In this document: positions 19,101-27,300 of the stretch, piece after piece | Numbering within the stretch: position 1 is the stretch's first letter | How the letters are laid out: the number at the start of each line of letters is the position of its first letter | Translations under genes and position numbers: made by a program | IMG/VR virus record: IMGVR_UViG_3300046737_000169 | Location: 1-64,000 of that record | Source: a virus | Reading direction: 5' to 3' (one strand) | Length of the DNA stretch: 64,000 bases | Notes under the pieces: model-generated | The model's database searches: none | Told to the model about the DNA's origin: nothing | What the model saw: only the letters and a program-made list of their open reading frames with translations

Positions 19101-22100
19101 AGATCGACTCCCCGATTTTGGAGGACATGATCGAGGAGGGCGCGCCGCTGACGCGCGCGGAGTACCTGGCGAGGGCGTACCCGGAGCAAGACCCGGAGGA
19201 GCCGATGGACTCCGAGCTAGAGGCCGAGATGCCGGCGCTGTTCGTACACCCGGACCTAAGGAAAGATCTCGGCCTGGACGACAGCGAAGCGTAAGAGGCG
19301 AGCCGGTCCCCACCGGCAAGACGGTCGAGGCCCAGACCCACGCCGCCACCGGCGGCAGATTCCCAGACATCATCCGCTTCTCCGATGACCTGAAGAGGGC
19401 GATGGATGGCCTCGTCTTCCACAGCGAAAGCAAAGCGGACCGGAAGGCCGGCAAGCTCGCGGCTGGTTTTAAAACCGGGACGTGGTACATCAACCGGCGC
19501 GGGCTGAGCCTGCTCGCCAAATGGACAGGCTCCGACATGGTCGCGGGAAGCTCGTTCCCGGCCAGTACGGTCCCCCTTCTCATCAAGGTAATCGACGAGG
19601 ATATTGCGTGGATACAGGCCCGCAAGCCGCTCACCCCGCAGGGCCTCGCGGAGATAACCAGGCTCCGCGACCGGCTGGAAGCGTGGGAGAAACTCCCGAA
19701 GGCGACGCCGGACGAGTCGGTGAACTTCTCCTTCTTTGAGCAGGGCGAAAAACGGCACCCTGCCATGCGCGCGACGATCTCCGAGGAGGCGATACATGGC
19801 TTCCAGCGCCTGGCGGCACTCAAGGACGCAACCATCGACGCCCTGATGGATACCGACCTGTTCAAGCGGGCCAAGCAGACGCTCCAGAGGAACGGTTTGT
19901 ACGCCGGCAAAAACAACCGTTCGGTCCTCATGGAAATCACCGCGAAGATCCTGGCGGCCGATCCGGATTACGCCCCCCATATTCCCGAGTTGTTCCGCCT
20001 GCATATCGTCAAAGCCTACCGGGATGCGATCGTTGCCGAGCACGGCGAGGACGGGATCGTTGTTTTCCGGTACATCAAAAAAGGCAAGGAGAAGGATGTC
20101 TTCCAGGGGCGGATGCAACCGCCCATGCCCACCAGACCCGGTGCGCCTACGACCGGGCCGCGGGCACCGCCGCCGCCGCCACGGCCGTCTCCAACCGCTC
20201 AGCCGGTCTGGACGCCCACGGGCAGGGCGACGCAGGCGCCCTTCGACTTCACCAAGAAAGATCCTTACGCGGGCACTACGCCCTCGCCCACGGCCAAGCC
20301 GAGTACTTCGCCCACGCGCAAGCCGGTGCAGCTTCCGCTGTTCCAGCAACTGAAGAAGGCTGGCCTGTTCGCCAGGATTGTCGAAGCGGGCAGGCGGGCG
20401 GACGAGCGGCTCCGCAAGGCCGGCATCTACTCCGGCGCCACGCTGAGCGCCAACCGGTTCCTCGATCCGAAAGTCATCCGCGACATGGCGATCTCGATCG
20501 CCGGCTCGGTTGCTCAGGGCGTCATCGATGCGAGGAACTTCACCTCGTCGATCACCGATAAGTTCGGCAGCGGCGCCCGGCGCGTAGCTCGTCAGGTGTA
20601 CCGCCGCGCGCAGGGGCAGATGAGGCACGCCGCCTCGACCGGGACGCTGAACGCACGCACGCTCGGACCCAATGCCGTGCAGGCCGCCTCGATCGGCGTG
20701 CCGCCTCCCACGACGGCGGTCGCCACCACCACGCCGCAGCAGCAGGCCGCGGCCGCCCTGGATCAGCGCGAGAAGGAAATCTGGGAGCGGATGATGCCGG
20801 CCACCAAGACCGGCGAAGACAGCCTCCTTGAGAAGGGCAGGAAAGGCTGGCAGAGCTTCAAAGCCTTCTTCGACCGGCAGTACTTCCACCTGGCTCACGG
20901 CGCCAGGTTCGCCGAGCTCCGGCAGCGCCTCAACTTCGTGGCCAAGAGCCAGGGCACGTCCCAGCACAAAGCGGCCCAGGCCATCATCGATCAACTCGAG
21001 AAGCTCGACGAGAAGGAGTACATCCAGTTTTTGAAGGTGGTGGTCTACAACGACATGTGGGCGCGCGTCATGCAGCAGACCGCCGAGGGCACGCCGGTGC
21101 TCGACAAGGATCTGTGGTGGGGCATCAAGGACAAGCACGAGCTAGCCAATGTGCGGGCGAAGGTGCGCGCCGATGCCAGGGCCAATCCCAAGGTGACCGC
21201 CGCGCTCGATATGCGCCAGCAGATGTGGCCCAACATTCGCAAGGAATACATCGCCGCCATGAAGAAGGCCGGCGTCGACGTATCGAAGAGCATCAAGCGC
21301 AAAGACTACTTCCGCCATCGCGTCATGAAGCACCAGGATGCCAAGATGGCGGGCAAGGGCGGCGGCTCGCGCTTCAAGCTGCCTACCGCGCGCGGCTGGC
21401 TGAAGAAGGCCCAGGTCAACATCCACGACTACTCGCTCGACTACATCCGCTCGGAGTTTGAAGTCCTCAACGAGATGATGTACGACACCGCACGGGCCAA
21501 ATTTATCGGCTGGCTGAAGGACGAGAGCGGACACAACATCGACAAGCAACTCATGCGCCAGGCGGCGGCGCACAACAAGGCCGTCATCATGCCGACCTTC
21601 GCGCGGATGGCGCGCTACTACAACCGCAAGAACCGCGGCCGCGGCGTCTCGCTGATGACCGCCGAGTCGATGTACCAGAAGATGATGCGGCTCAAGCCGC
21701 GCGATCCAAGCTGGCGTAAGCGCCTCACCATGCGCCTGGCCGGCGCCGAGTATGTGGGGAGCCTGGAGAAGGCGCTCAATACGTTCGCCAAGGACACCCA
21801 CGACATCTACCGGGCCAACGATAAGGACCACTTCTACCTGGCGGCCACGATCCCTGACGCGCTGGCGCGGGCGATCGCCGCCAACGGCACCGGCCAGGTG
21901 CTCGACACCCAACTGAAGAAGATCCTGGCCAAGGGCCAGCGCCAGGGGCAGATGGTGCTCCCCAAGGAAGTGGTCAAGACCCTGCAGGAGTTCATGCAGG
22001 GGCCGACGAGCGATGTCGGCAAATTCGTCGACTCCGTTTCCAGGTGGCCTCTCAACAAGTGGAAGCAACTCAAACTGATTCATCCGGCAGGCGTCGTCAA

Positions 22101-23772
22101 GTACAACCTGCGCAACCTGTCGGGCGATCTGGAGCGCGTGCTGGCCGTCAATCCGCACGCCGTTGCGCATGTCGGCAAGTCCATGAGCGACATCTACGAT
22201 TTCGTGAAGACCGGCAAGATGCCGAGTCCCGAGTTCCAGGAATGGTGGGAACGCGGAGGCATGGACTCCAACCTCCAGGAGGCCGAGGCCGGCGACATCG
22301 ACCGCCTCGCCAAGCTGAAACGCAAGCTGGTCGATCCCGATGTCGGTGCGGCGAAGAAGACGCTGCGCTTGGGCGTGAGGGGATGGAACGCTCTGTGGAG
22401 AGGGCTCCGCACCGGCACCAACATGCGGGAAGGCATCCTGCGCTATGCCACTTTCCTCGAGTACCAGCAGCAGATCGCGGCGAGCACCTCTGGGCGCCCG
22501 AAGAACTTTGGCGCCTCGCGCCGCGAAGAAGTGATGGCGCTCAGGAGCCGCAACGATCGCGCCTACAAACTGTCGAACGACCTGATGCTCGCCTACGACG
22601 AGGTGGGCGTGGCCGGCCAGGAACTCCGGAAAAGGTGGATTCCCTTCTGGAGCTTCCAGGAGCAGAACGCGCGGGCCTACAAGCGGATCATGGTCAACGC
22701 CTGGAAGGACGGCCGGACCTCCGCGTTGATCGGACGAGCCATCGTGGGGAAGACCGCGCGGGTAGGCGCCTACACGATGATGAAGCTCGCCTCGACCTCG
22801 ATGCGGCTGCTGATGCTCAAGACGCTCACCGAGCTCTGGAACAACTACGCCTACGACGACGAGGAAGAGGATCTGCCGGAGAGCGTGCGCAAGTCGACCC
22901 ATATCATCCTGGGCCGAGACTCGAACGGCAAGGTGCGAGTGTTCTCGCGCCTGGGCACCATCGACGATCTGCTTGAGTGGGGCGGCCTGGATGCGGCGCC
23001 GTTCTATGCGCGCGAGTACATGAACGGGCGCATGGACTTCGCCGATCTGAAGGACCAGATGATCGGCCATCTCCTGCCCAGGCTGCGCGGCGGCCTTCCG
23101 GTTCCCAAGGCGGCCTTCAACAAGGTCTGGCAGAGCATCACTCCGTACATCAAAACGACGGCGGAACTGGGCTATGGCAAGACCTCCTATCCGGACTTCT
23201 TCAAACAGCGAGAGATTCGGGACACCGGCGAGTACATCGCCCGCGAGTTGAACCTGCTTGCCCCCTACAAAGGGTTGATCAAAAAGCCGCAGCCGTCGTT
23301 CTGGACGATGGACAAACTGTCCGAGTTCATGATCTACAAGTACGATCCGAACGAGACGCAGTACAACTCGTTCCGCTACGACAAGGTGGCCAAGTGGGCG
23401 GTGGAGAACGGGCACGACACCTCGGGCGGCGGCATGTCGCTGAAGAAGTCGGCCGAGGCGCTCTACGATATCCGCATGGCGATCCGCTACGACGACCAGA
23501 GCGCGCTGGCCGCCGGGATACAAGCCTACAAGGATGCGGACGGCACCAAGCAGAACCTGAAGAAATCAATCCAGCGCCTGCATCCGCTGGGCTCGCTCAC
23601 CAACAAGAAGCTGAAGAAGGAGTTCGAGGACTCCCTCACCGCCCAGGAAAAACGGCAACTCGAAAAGGCTGTAGCATTCTGGGAAGAGCAATTTCATTCC
23701 AAGGAAACCGAAGTGATGGATGTCGCGCAGTCCGAAGGTCTGCCGGCCAAGAAGAAGAAGGGGAAGAAATAA
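13132..23772 (+). CDS. Giant polyvalent (DarB/DdrB-like) virion protein, 3,546 aa
   Basis: A large multidomain protein of the type carried in capsids and injected with phage DNA to counter host defences. The domains seen are: two N-P-F-A-K-Y-G-G repeats at the N-terminus; a small hydrophobic/helical region (220-330); a Pro/Gly linker (420-490); a winged-helix-like segment (504-565); and a DdrB-ParB-like domain (764-1,130; conserved D-G-T-V-I-T-R-N-H). There are two copies of a degenerate zincin-like domain with EExxH and a later EITAK[VI]LA (1,340-1,448 and 2,216-2,325). A standalone-type module lies at 1,507-1,567. At 1,573-1,993 is a domain with F-Y-N-N-I and T-I-D-T-H-A, reminiscent of DUF7178. 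A long helical C-terminus (2,380-3,546) contains a segment like the LPD38-type polyvalent-associated domain (K-R-W-I-P-F-W-S-F-Q-E). Three linkers overlap small +1-frame ORFs. Domain names are by eye. Confidence 0.75.
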   Translation: MADNPFAKYGGVLVADGEDENPFAKYGGVKVVGPPRPHVEPTPTGPAPAPWITADKVPGAELTGLPGVQKVPAPYDLGGPGRGPGAAPPISPLQQPTMRAATPRSVPDYLSTEGITGLPYPGSGGVVPPEPYAPPLPKDAGLGERVWRGVTDEGWTQVQDSIASGTQVVGRNIDRAFGPGMIRNAGDRLAQYGEELESGREYTPPAVNLEDWLAKPDRSVGDLATMVIEGGARTLPNMLATVGAGMLVPGGGAVLSYLMNSGEIFDSQVKEGIHPEQAAKNAAVWGVPATMLDYFVPGDIIKAIKANPKLPAELKKTLYKRVVDFAKGTGTEMFTEGAQNVNQDLAMSQATGKPMDWRKTGVGAAEAALTAAGPGAVGHVMESVGERTPALDDVLGGGELADYMRKRQEAGFQPLEQPQPEDDGGTPPPPGAPPGAPPGAPPGAPPGAPPPGAGPFPPLHTQPPPTEPGTIPTTEPGAPDQTLPPETTPGTGEAPPPPPPVLQGEELYQAATAHVADIAGIEAPELAAALGVTPKDAQAVLERMVQEGAFTPKVLKNGGISYVNLRLKQERGGISPVTSPIQKGQAEPPPPPGPGVQQEPPPLPTQPPAPPQEDVSRGTEEDVPPPEVRTEEPKQPVPDEAAAKRQAFIRNRYANKPESWYGTLEGEGPRPEWNDFVERFARSDYGADLQEEAKRAIQEFRGLEPPSDSIQQGKEPGEQGTAPKPPALERAPPPAPAAPEEKEPIPSSPEGRPVPPEHPNAKREKVFTTAGREVPIRYEIREADDLVNSFEPNYPQEYQPRDTERIGTEQRVKQRQSDMRPELFAESPLASDGAPIVLPDGTVITRNHGSEALKRNYREGSPKTAEYKQWLADNAARFNYSPEQIAGMQQPILVRVMEGNVPVSEVIEFAGEANAPSVAKMSEAEIAQHMAKRMTGAVMEAFHPTEDGKPNIEFVRELIKGLTVEDQATFIDRNGKLSQEGAKIVRNVIFAKAYPDMRAIERMAETEDASLLNVTKGMLFSAPKVAIFQDLVDRGERFDLGIGQDIIDVLNILDQISREGSSIPEWKAQQSMFGRDPFLIRLLDIVSENTRSARRISDVFIAYAEVADAAGSPKQETMFGPPEIPGKLEILETAHERAKEQWAAKPKRRDPATGKPIEEGGPEEQAKPASDGVAKGPDEDVRPEVLREGPAKPGAPGAQQPGGVEKGKGVRRRDRRRAIDADGKWQDDTLADIPGLTAQATFKEPGVSGVVWVNYDGMRVVEAALNEPPLNGIALDDVGVVDLMSALEARLAEDGLYEEERAKLQEFHDLLSKHREKVGPGAGVEIVMADPTVNADFIGTAREEKLHAAQRQAKLSDETIEDLMLEPEFHEAWGWLEDHGYPDIDAKGAFEEITAKVLAGQAIGLTEAQRIKVAKAYRNALIAAHGAEAIVLFRYIKSGEVKETFRGREAKEEGAGRAAGVQSEGGVELQRGPTGGREGEGEGGGRGRGVREVAESELGGKRGEQTKIELEEQPDDRAILQGERLTAGFNAPLTPEEKRAKLKPAKVEQTSMFGGEEEPAERQGRLFAKRQHEFEAPGRLVTSKTAEEFGSTDILMPGEGFRFPEAVKRAASLIRKYPGFRGKGLANPQAVIDDFVKQIRENLVWLHDKYREQHGDLIKRAKLWYDGGRKIAEGFAKEAGVKPHQSAAVIAVLSPKKDWFMNVDLARRIHQFMGIADTVKWSDKMDAGYRAMQKSKARSDASSIKKAAAKGKVFTPSKTLPNAYRRIRGKAFSEITNAQDRAYYLRMWDEGHNSRDFNVLTPEGESRGVARNKKDTANSKVVWAGYDAIRKAMSVLEDGSVENISKRLGNRHKVRSFYNNILDPNSKNLHVTIDTHAVSAGLLRPLGESDPEVKHNLGALSVVTGEAPTYGLFAEGTRDAAKDRDLIAREMQSITWEAVRGLFSGGFKNDANRKTLAALWRDVAQGKITADEAREQIFKLAGGIDRPAWADRLPDFGGHDRGGRAADARGVPGEGVPGARPGGADGLRARGRDAGAVRTPGPKERSRPGRQRSVRGEPVPTGKTVEAQTHAATGGRFPDIIRFSDDLKRAMDGLVFHSESKADRKAGKLAAGFKTGTWYINRRGLSLLAKWTGSDMVAGSSFPASTVPLLIKVIDEDIAWIQARKPLTPQGLAEITRLRDRLEAWEKLPKATPDESVNFSFFEQGEKRHPAMRATISEEAIHGFQRLAALKDATIDALMDTDLFKRAKQTLQRNGLYAGKNNRSVLMEITAKILAADPDYAPHIPELFRLHIVKAYRDAIVAEHGEDGIVVFRYIKKGKEKDVFQGRMQPPMPTRPGAPTTGPRAPPPPPRPSPTAQPVWTPTGRATQAPFDFTKKDPYAGTTPSPTAKPSTSPTRKPVQLPLFQQLKKAGLFARIVEAGRRADERLRKAGIYSGATLSANRFLDPKVIRDMAISIAGSVAQGVIDARNFTSSITDKFGSGARRVARQVYRRAQGQMRHAASTGTLNARTLGPNAVQAASIGVPPPTTAVATTTPQQQAAAALDQREKEIWERMMPATKTGEDSLLEKGRKGWQSFKAFFDRQYFHLAHGARFAELRQRLNFVAKSQGTSQHKAAQAIIDQLEKLDEKEYIQFLKVVVYNDMWARVMQQTAEGTPVLDKDLWWGIKDKHELANVRAKVRADARANPKVTAALDMRQQMWPNIRKEYIAAMKKAGVDVSKSIKRKDYFRHRVMKHQDAKMAGKGGGSRFKLPTARGWLKKAQVNIHDYSLDYIRSEFEVLNEMMYDTARAKFIGWLKDESGHNIDKQLMRQAAAHNKAVIMPTFARMARYYNRKNRGRGVSLMTAESMYQKMMRLKPRDPSWRKRLTMRLAGAEYVGSLEKALNTFAKDTHDIYRANDKDHFYLAATIPDALARAIAANGTGQVLDTQLKKILAKGQRQGQMVLPKEVVKTLQEFMQGPTSDVGKFVDSVSRWPLNKWKQLKLIHPAGVVKYNLRNLSGDLERVLAVNPHAVAHVGKSMSDIYDFVKTGKMPSPEFQEWWERGGMDSNLQEAEAGDIDRLAKLKRKLVDPDVGAAKKTLRLGVRGWNALWRGLRTGTNMREGILRYATFLEYQQQIAASTSGRPKNFGASRREEVMALRSRNDRAYKLSNDLMLAYDEVGVAGQELRKRWIPFWSFQEQNARAYKRIMVNAWKDGRTSALIGRAIVGKTARVGAYTMMKLASTSMRLLMLKTLTELWNNYAYDDEEEDLPESVRKSTHIILGRDSNGKVRVFSRLGTIDDLLEWGGLDAAPFYAREYMNGRMDFADLKDQMIGHLLPRLRGGLPVPKAAFNKVWQSITPYIKTTAELGYGKTSYPDFFKQREIRDTGEYIARELNLLAPYKGLIKKPQPSFWTMDKLSEFMIYKYDPNETQYNSFRYDKVAKWAVENGHDTSGGGMSLKKSAEALYDIRMAIRYDDQSALAAGIQAYKDADGTKQNLKKSIQRLHPLGSLTNKKLKKEFEDSLTAQEKRQLEKAVAFWEEQFHSKETEVMDVAQSEGLPAKKKKGKK
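16535..16744 (+). CDS. Candidate overprinted gene 1 inside the giant gene (+1 frame), 69 aa
   Basis: ATG with GGAG seven bases upstream (16524-16527), read in the +1 frame relative to the giant gene. The product is basic at the N-terminus and ends in a sensible acidic/aromatic segment (VMEWLKDRMKTYDPKYFGK). It covers the linker after the DdrB-ParB-like domain, where the main frame is only charged low-complexity sequence. Whether it is translated is unproven; it is the weakest of the three by codon bias. Confidence 0.35.
   Translation: MNGQKSNGRPSLNGETRRPANPSKKAGPRNRRNPQVMEWLKDRMKTYDPKYFGKDQPNQEPPAPSSLEE
17468..17662 (+). CDS. Candidate overprinted gene 2 inside the giant gene (+1 frame), 64 aa
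   Basis: GTG start with a perfect AAGGAG (17455-17460) seven bases upstream. In this frame nearly every codon ends in G or C, as in true genes of this genome. The main frame here gives Arg/Gly/Glu-rich, shadow-like sequence. The product is helical and charged (SRKAVSNFNAAQLAAARAKE). Its TAG lies exactly where the main frame enters the module that also exists as a free-standing gene at 52,116-52,295. Good evidence for a second coding frame; function unknown. Confidence 0.5.
   Translation: MAEKQKRKVLDAPPEFSRKAVSNFNAAQLAAARAKEKGEDEDAAFEKSLKASWAESAGSKPKSN
19043..19294 (+). CDS. Candidate overprinted gene 3 inside the giant gene (+1 frame), 83 aa
   Basis: ATG start; a weak AAGG lies 14 bases upstream. 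The product is acidic with a natural-looking sequence (SPILEDMIEEGAPLTRAEYL, then a DPEEPMDSELEAEMPAL-type segment) that resembles small S-P-[IL]-L-x(5)-E-G-x-P-L-T-R-E-x-Y-L proteins of phages and bacteria. G/C-ending codons dominate this frame. The main frame (residues about 1,995-2,055) is Gly/Arg-rich with no domain character. Likely a real overlapping gene or a remnant of one absorbed into the fusion. Confidence 0.5.
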   Translation: MKRESKSSSSREALIDQLGQIDSPILEDMIEEGAPLTRAEYLARAYPEQDPEEPMDSELEAEMPALFVHPDLRKDLGLDDSEA

Positions 23773-24003
23773 ATGGTACACGGTCCCTACAAGCGGGCGA
23801 CGGTGATCACGCCGCACGATACCAATCCGATCGGAGTGCCCTGCGAGGCTCTGATCGCAGACACCGGTGGCACGGTGAATGTGGTCGACTTCGCCGGGGT
23901 AACATCCACGATCACACTGGCCACGGGCGTGCCGCTGGAGTTCACGCCGCGCATCGTAAAAACCGGCGGTGCAGCCACTGGCCTCAAGGCGCTTTGCAGG
24001 TAG
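23773..24003 (+). CDS. Small beta-rich virion protein (spike-base-like), 76 aa
   Basis: Starts immediately after the giant gene stop. The pattern T-P-x-D-T-x(6)-C-x-A-L-x-x-x-T-G-G-T-V, then LEFTPRIVKTGGAATGL, resembles small phage spike-base or head-fibre proteins that form one beta-barrel-like domain. No cysteine cluster or membrane segment. Probably a decoration or tail component. Confidence 0.6.
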   Translation: MVHGPYKRATVITPHDTNPIGVPCEALIADTGGTVNVVDFAGVTSTITLATGVPLEFTPRIVKTGGAATGLKALCR

Positions 24004-24013
24004 GATATAAGCC

Positions 24014-24355
24014 ATGCTGGTCGAGGATCTGGAAATCTTTCAGGGCGACGATTACGTTGTGACCGTCACGGTCAGGGACTCGCTCGGGGCGGCGTACAAC
24101 CTCGCCGGCTTCACCGCCAAGGCCCAGGTGCGCCGGCAGCCCGCCGACTCAGGCCCCGTTGTCGCCGAGTTTGGAGCCGCCGTCCAACTGCCGAATCTCG
24201 TCGTCTTGTCCCTCACCAACGCGCAGACCCTCGCCCTGGCCGGCACCTACTACTGGGATGTTCAGATCAAGAGTTCGGCCGGCGCCGTCACGACGCTGGC
24301 CAGGGGGCGCGTCCTCTCCGCGCAGGAAGTGACCCGTGAGGTGGTGATGGCGTGA
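24014..24355 (+). CDS. Baseplate/fibre adaptor-like beta-sandwich protein, 113 aa
   Basis: Starts with a [10 protein letters not shown] pattern, then V-T-V-R-D-S-x-G and Y-Y-W-D-V-Q-I. This is the layout of the N-terminal beta-sandwich of BppU-type baseplate or fibre-adaptor proteins. The stop overlaps the GTG of the collagen-like fibre gene (24352), so the two are translationally coupled; an adaptor between tail and fibre is a reasonable inference. Confidence 0.6.
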   Translation: MLVEDLEIFQGDDYVVTVTVRDSLGAAYNLAGFTAKAQVRRQPADSGPVVAEFGAAVQLPNLVVLSLTNAQTLALAGTYYWDVQIKSSAGAVTTLARGRVLSAQEVTREVVMA

Positions 24356-27300
24356 CGCGGACCATCGAGCTAGATGCGGTAATCGTCAAGCCGCGGCTGA
24401 ACGTCACGATCGATCCGGCGAAAGACTTCATCGTCTCGATGGCAGCCGGGCAGCCGATCCCAGGCCCTCCTGGTCCCCAAGGAGAGCAAGGAATCCCAGG
24501 CCCGGTTGGTCCCCAAGGCCCGAAAGGCGATACCGGCGATACAGGCCCGGTTGGTCCGACCGGAAGTACCGGCAGTACCGGAGCCACTGGCCCCAAAGGC
24601 GACAAAGGCGACAAAGGCGACCAAGGCATCCCCGGAAATACCGGCAGTACCGGCGCCACCGGCGCCCAAGGCCCGCAAGGCATACCCGGCGATCCAGGAA
24701 CCCCAGGCGCCCAAGGCCCCCAAGGCATACAAGGAAATCCCGGCCCCACTGGTGCGACCGGAGCCACCGGTCCGGAGGGCCCCCAAGGCATCCAAGGTGT
24801 CCCAGGTCCAGCCGGCGTCCTGGCGGTTCAGGACGAGGGTATTGCCCTGGCTGGCCGGTCCTCCCTCAACTTCGTGGGTGCGGGCGTTACTGCGACCGAC
24901 GACGGCGCCGGCAACCGGACCACGATCACCATCCCCGGCCTGACCGGCACCGGCGGGCACGTCATCCAGGACGAAGGCACGCCGCTCACCGCCCGTGCGG
25001 CCCTCAACTTCATAGGCGCTGGGGTAACAGCCAGCGACGACGTAGGCAACAGCCGTACCAATATCACGATCGCGAGTTCTCAAACTCCCTGGCTCCAGGA
25101 CATCAACGGCGGCAACTTCAACCTCGGCAACGTCAAAGCCATCGGCGTAGGAGCCAACGCCAACCCCGTCATCGCAGGCGTCTATGTGCAAACCGCTGGC
25201 GCTGGTGCCGCCGGTTTCCGCCACTTCGACTCAGCCACGACCGGCGCTGGGAGCATCATCGTAGGCAACGACCTGGGCCACCTGGGCGGTCTCATACTAG
25301 GTGGATCTCTACTGGCCACTGTCGGCCTACGTGACGTTCTGTCCTTCTACACCCAGTCGGCCACGCCTATCATCTTTGCGACCCAGGAAGTAGAACGCAT
25401 GAGGATCACCGCCGCTGGCCTCATGGGCATCGGCAAGACGCCGGCCACTTACAAATTGGAGGTCTCAGGGGATATAGACGTGACCGGGGTATACCGGATC
25501 AACGGTGTCCCATTATCCGCTGGCGCATCGCAAACGCCGTGGCTGCAGGACATCAACGCCGCCACCTTCAAGCTCAACAACTCTGGCGGGATCGGCATAG
25601 GCGTGGCCTCGCCCACTCAGGCTCTGCACGTAGCCAAAGCAGACAACAACGACGTTATCCTGGTTTCCGGCTCTAGCACCAGCGTGTACATGGCGTTCCA
25701 GTCGAACGCCACGTCCGGCCGCATCACGCACTTTAATGGCTCGGCATGGGGGAATATTCTCCTCGCCCCGTTCGGCGGAAAAGTGGGCATCGGCATCCCC
25801 GCTACGATCAACTACCCGCTCGACGTTGTAGGTGATGTCAACATTTCCGCCGGCAGTGTCTACCGCATCAACGGTGTCCCGCTTAGTACCGGCGTACCTA
25901 CTTCCAGGCAAGTGATCGCCGGGACCGGCCTGTCTGGCGGCGGCGCACTTACCGCGGATGTTACGCTCTCCGCGCTGCCCATGATCGCCAGCGGCGCGAC
26001 TGGGCGCGGCGGCACTGTACCCACGCCAGGAGCTACGGCAGGGACAACTAAGTTCCTCCGCGAGGACGCAACGTGGGGAGTGCCGGTGGGCGCGGCCCAG
26101 ACGCCTTGGCTCACCGATATCAACGGCAACGGTAAGATTCTCTACAGTGTCGCTGCCATAGGCATCCAGGTAGCCAGCCCACAGGTTGCCCTGCAAATAG
26201 CCGGTCAAATCTGGTCAACCGCCGACACGGTCATCCTGGAATACGCCGCCCATAGTAGCGGGTACGGGCGGGTTGGATGCATGAGCTTTCACCCGTTGAC
26301 ACTCTGGACCAACCAATTGGAACGTGTGCGGATCTTAGCGGATGGCAAGGTTGGTATCGGCACGGCGAATCCGCTGAATACATTTCAGGTTCATGCCGCG
26401 ACAGATCAGAATTTGGGCATCCGCCATGACGGGGCCAAGATGGGTATCGGCACATACAACGACGCCGGGACGCTCGGCGTGCCAATGAGCCTCAACGCCT
26501 CGTCATTTGAGTTCTTGACTGGGTCTGTGGGTATTGGAACTGGCAACCTGAGTACGGCCAAGTTAGTTGTCCAGGCGACCGTGGACCGAGTGCTCGTTGT
26601 GCGCGGCGATCCCGCCCCATTTGGCTTTCCCGCTGGCATGTTGGGTCCAATCCTTGCAGGAGTCAGTTCCGATCACTCCACCTTCGAGCCATTCACCATC
26701 GCTGGCTCGTCCATCAATCTGATGACCGGCAACGTGGGCATCAACACGACGGCTCCCGCCCATAGGCTGGACGTAGTTGGCAACTGCAACGTGACCGGCC
26801 AGTACTTGGTCAACGGTGTCCCACTTAGTACCGGCGGCTCCCAAACCCCGTGGACGCAGGACATTGCTGGCGGTGGCTTCACTCTCTCGAGCGCGGGCGC
26901 GGTTGGCTTCGTTAATGTCGGTGCGACGGTACCCGCAGGGCCGGCCATCATGGGTGGTTACGCTGGCGCCGTCATGCTGCTCGTCTCTGGAACCACCGCT
27001 ATTCAGATCAACAATCAGGCGAACAATGTGGGAATCGCCCGTTTCCACAACAGCGCCGGGGTAAGTTTCGGCACCACTTACTACGCCAGTGATCCGGGAG
27101 CAAACGCCCTGAGCGTCGAAGGGCGAATTGGCATCGGCACCACCACTCCCGGCAGCTATAGTGCTGGATTAACGGTCCTCGCTGGAACCGCGGGCAAACA
27201 AATTCAAATTCTAGAACCCGGCGGCAATGGTCAATACCGCCTGGAAATTGGTTATGCCGTCATCAACGGGAACTGGGGCGGACGCATCCAGGCTCTGGTC

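Noticed and set aside
17659-21138. 1,159-residue open frame on the minus strand
   Set aside because: Antisense shadow of the giant gene; no domain features or ribosome-binding site.
21142-23523. 793-residue open frame on the minus strand
   Set aside because: Antisense shadow of the conserved C-terminal part of the giant gene.
13132-23772. Frameshift or sequencing error splitting the giant gene
   Set aside because: The main frame stays open for 10.6 kb and recognisable domains lie on both sides of every nested +1 frame, so fusion with overprinting is preferred over error.
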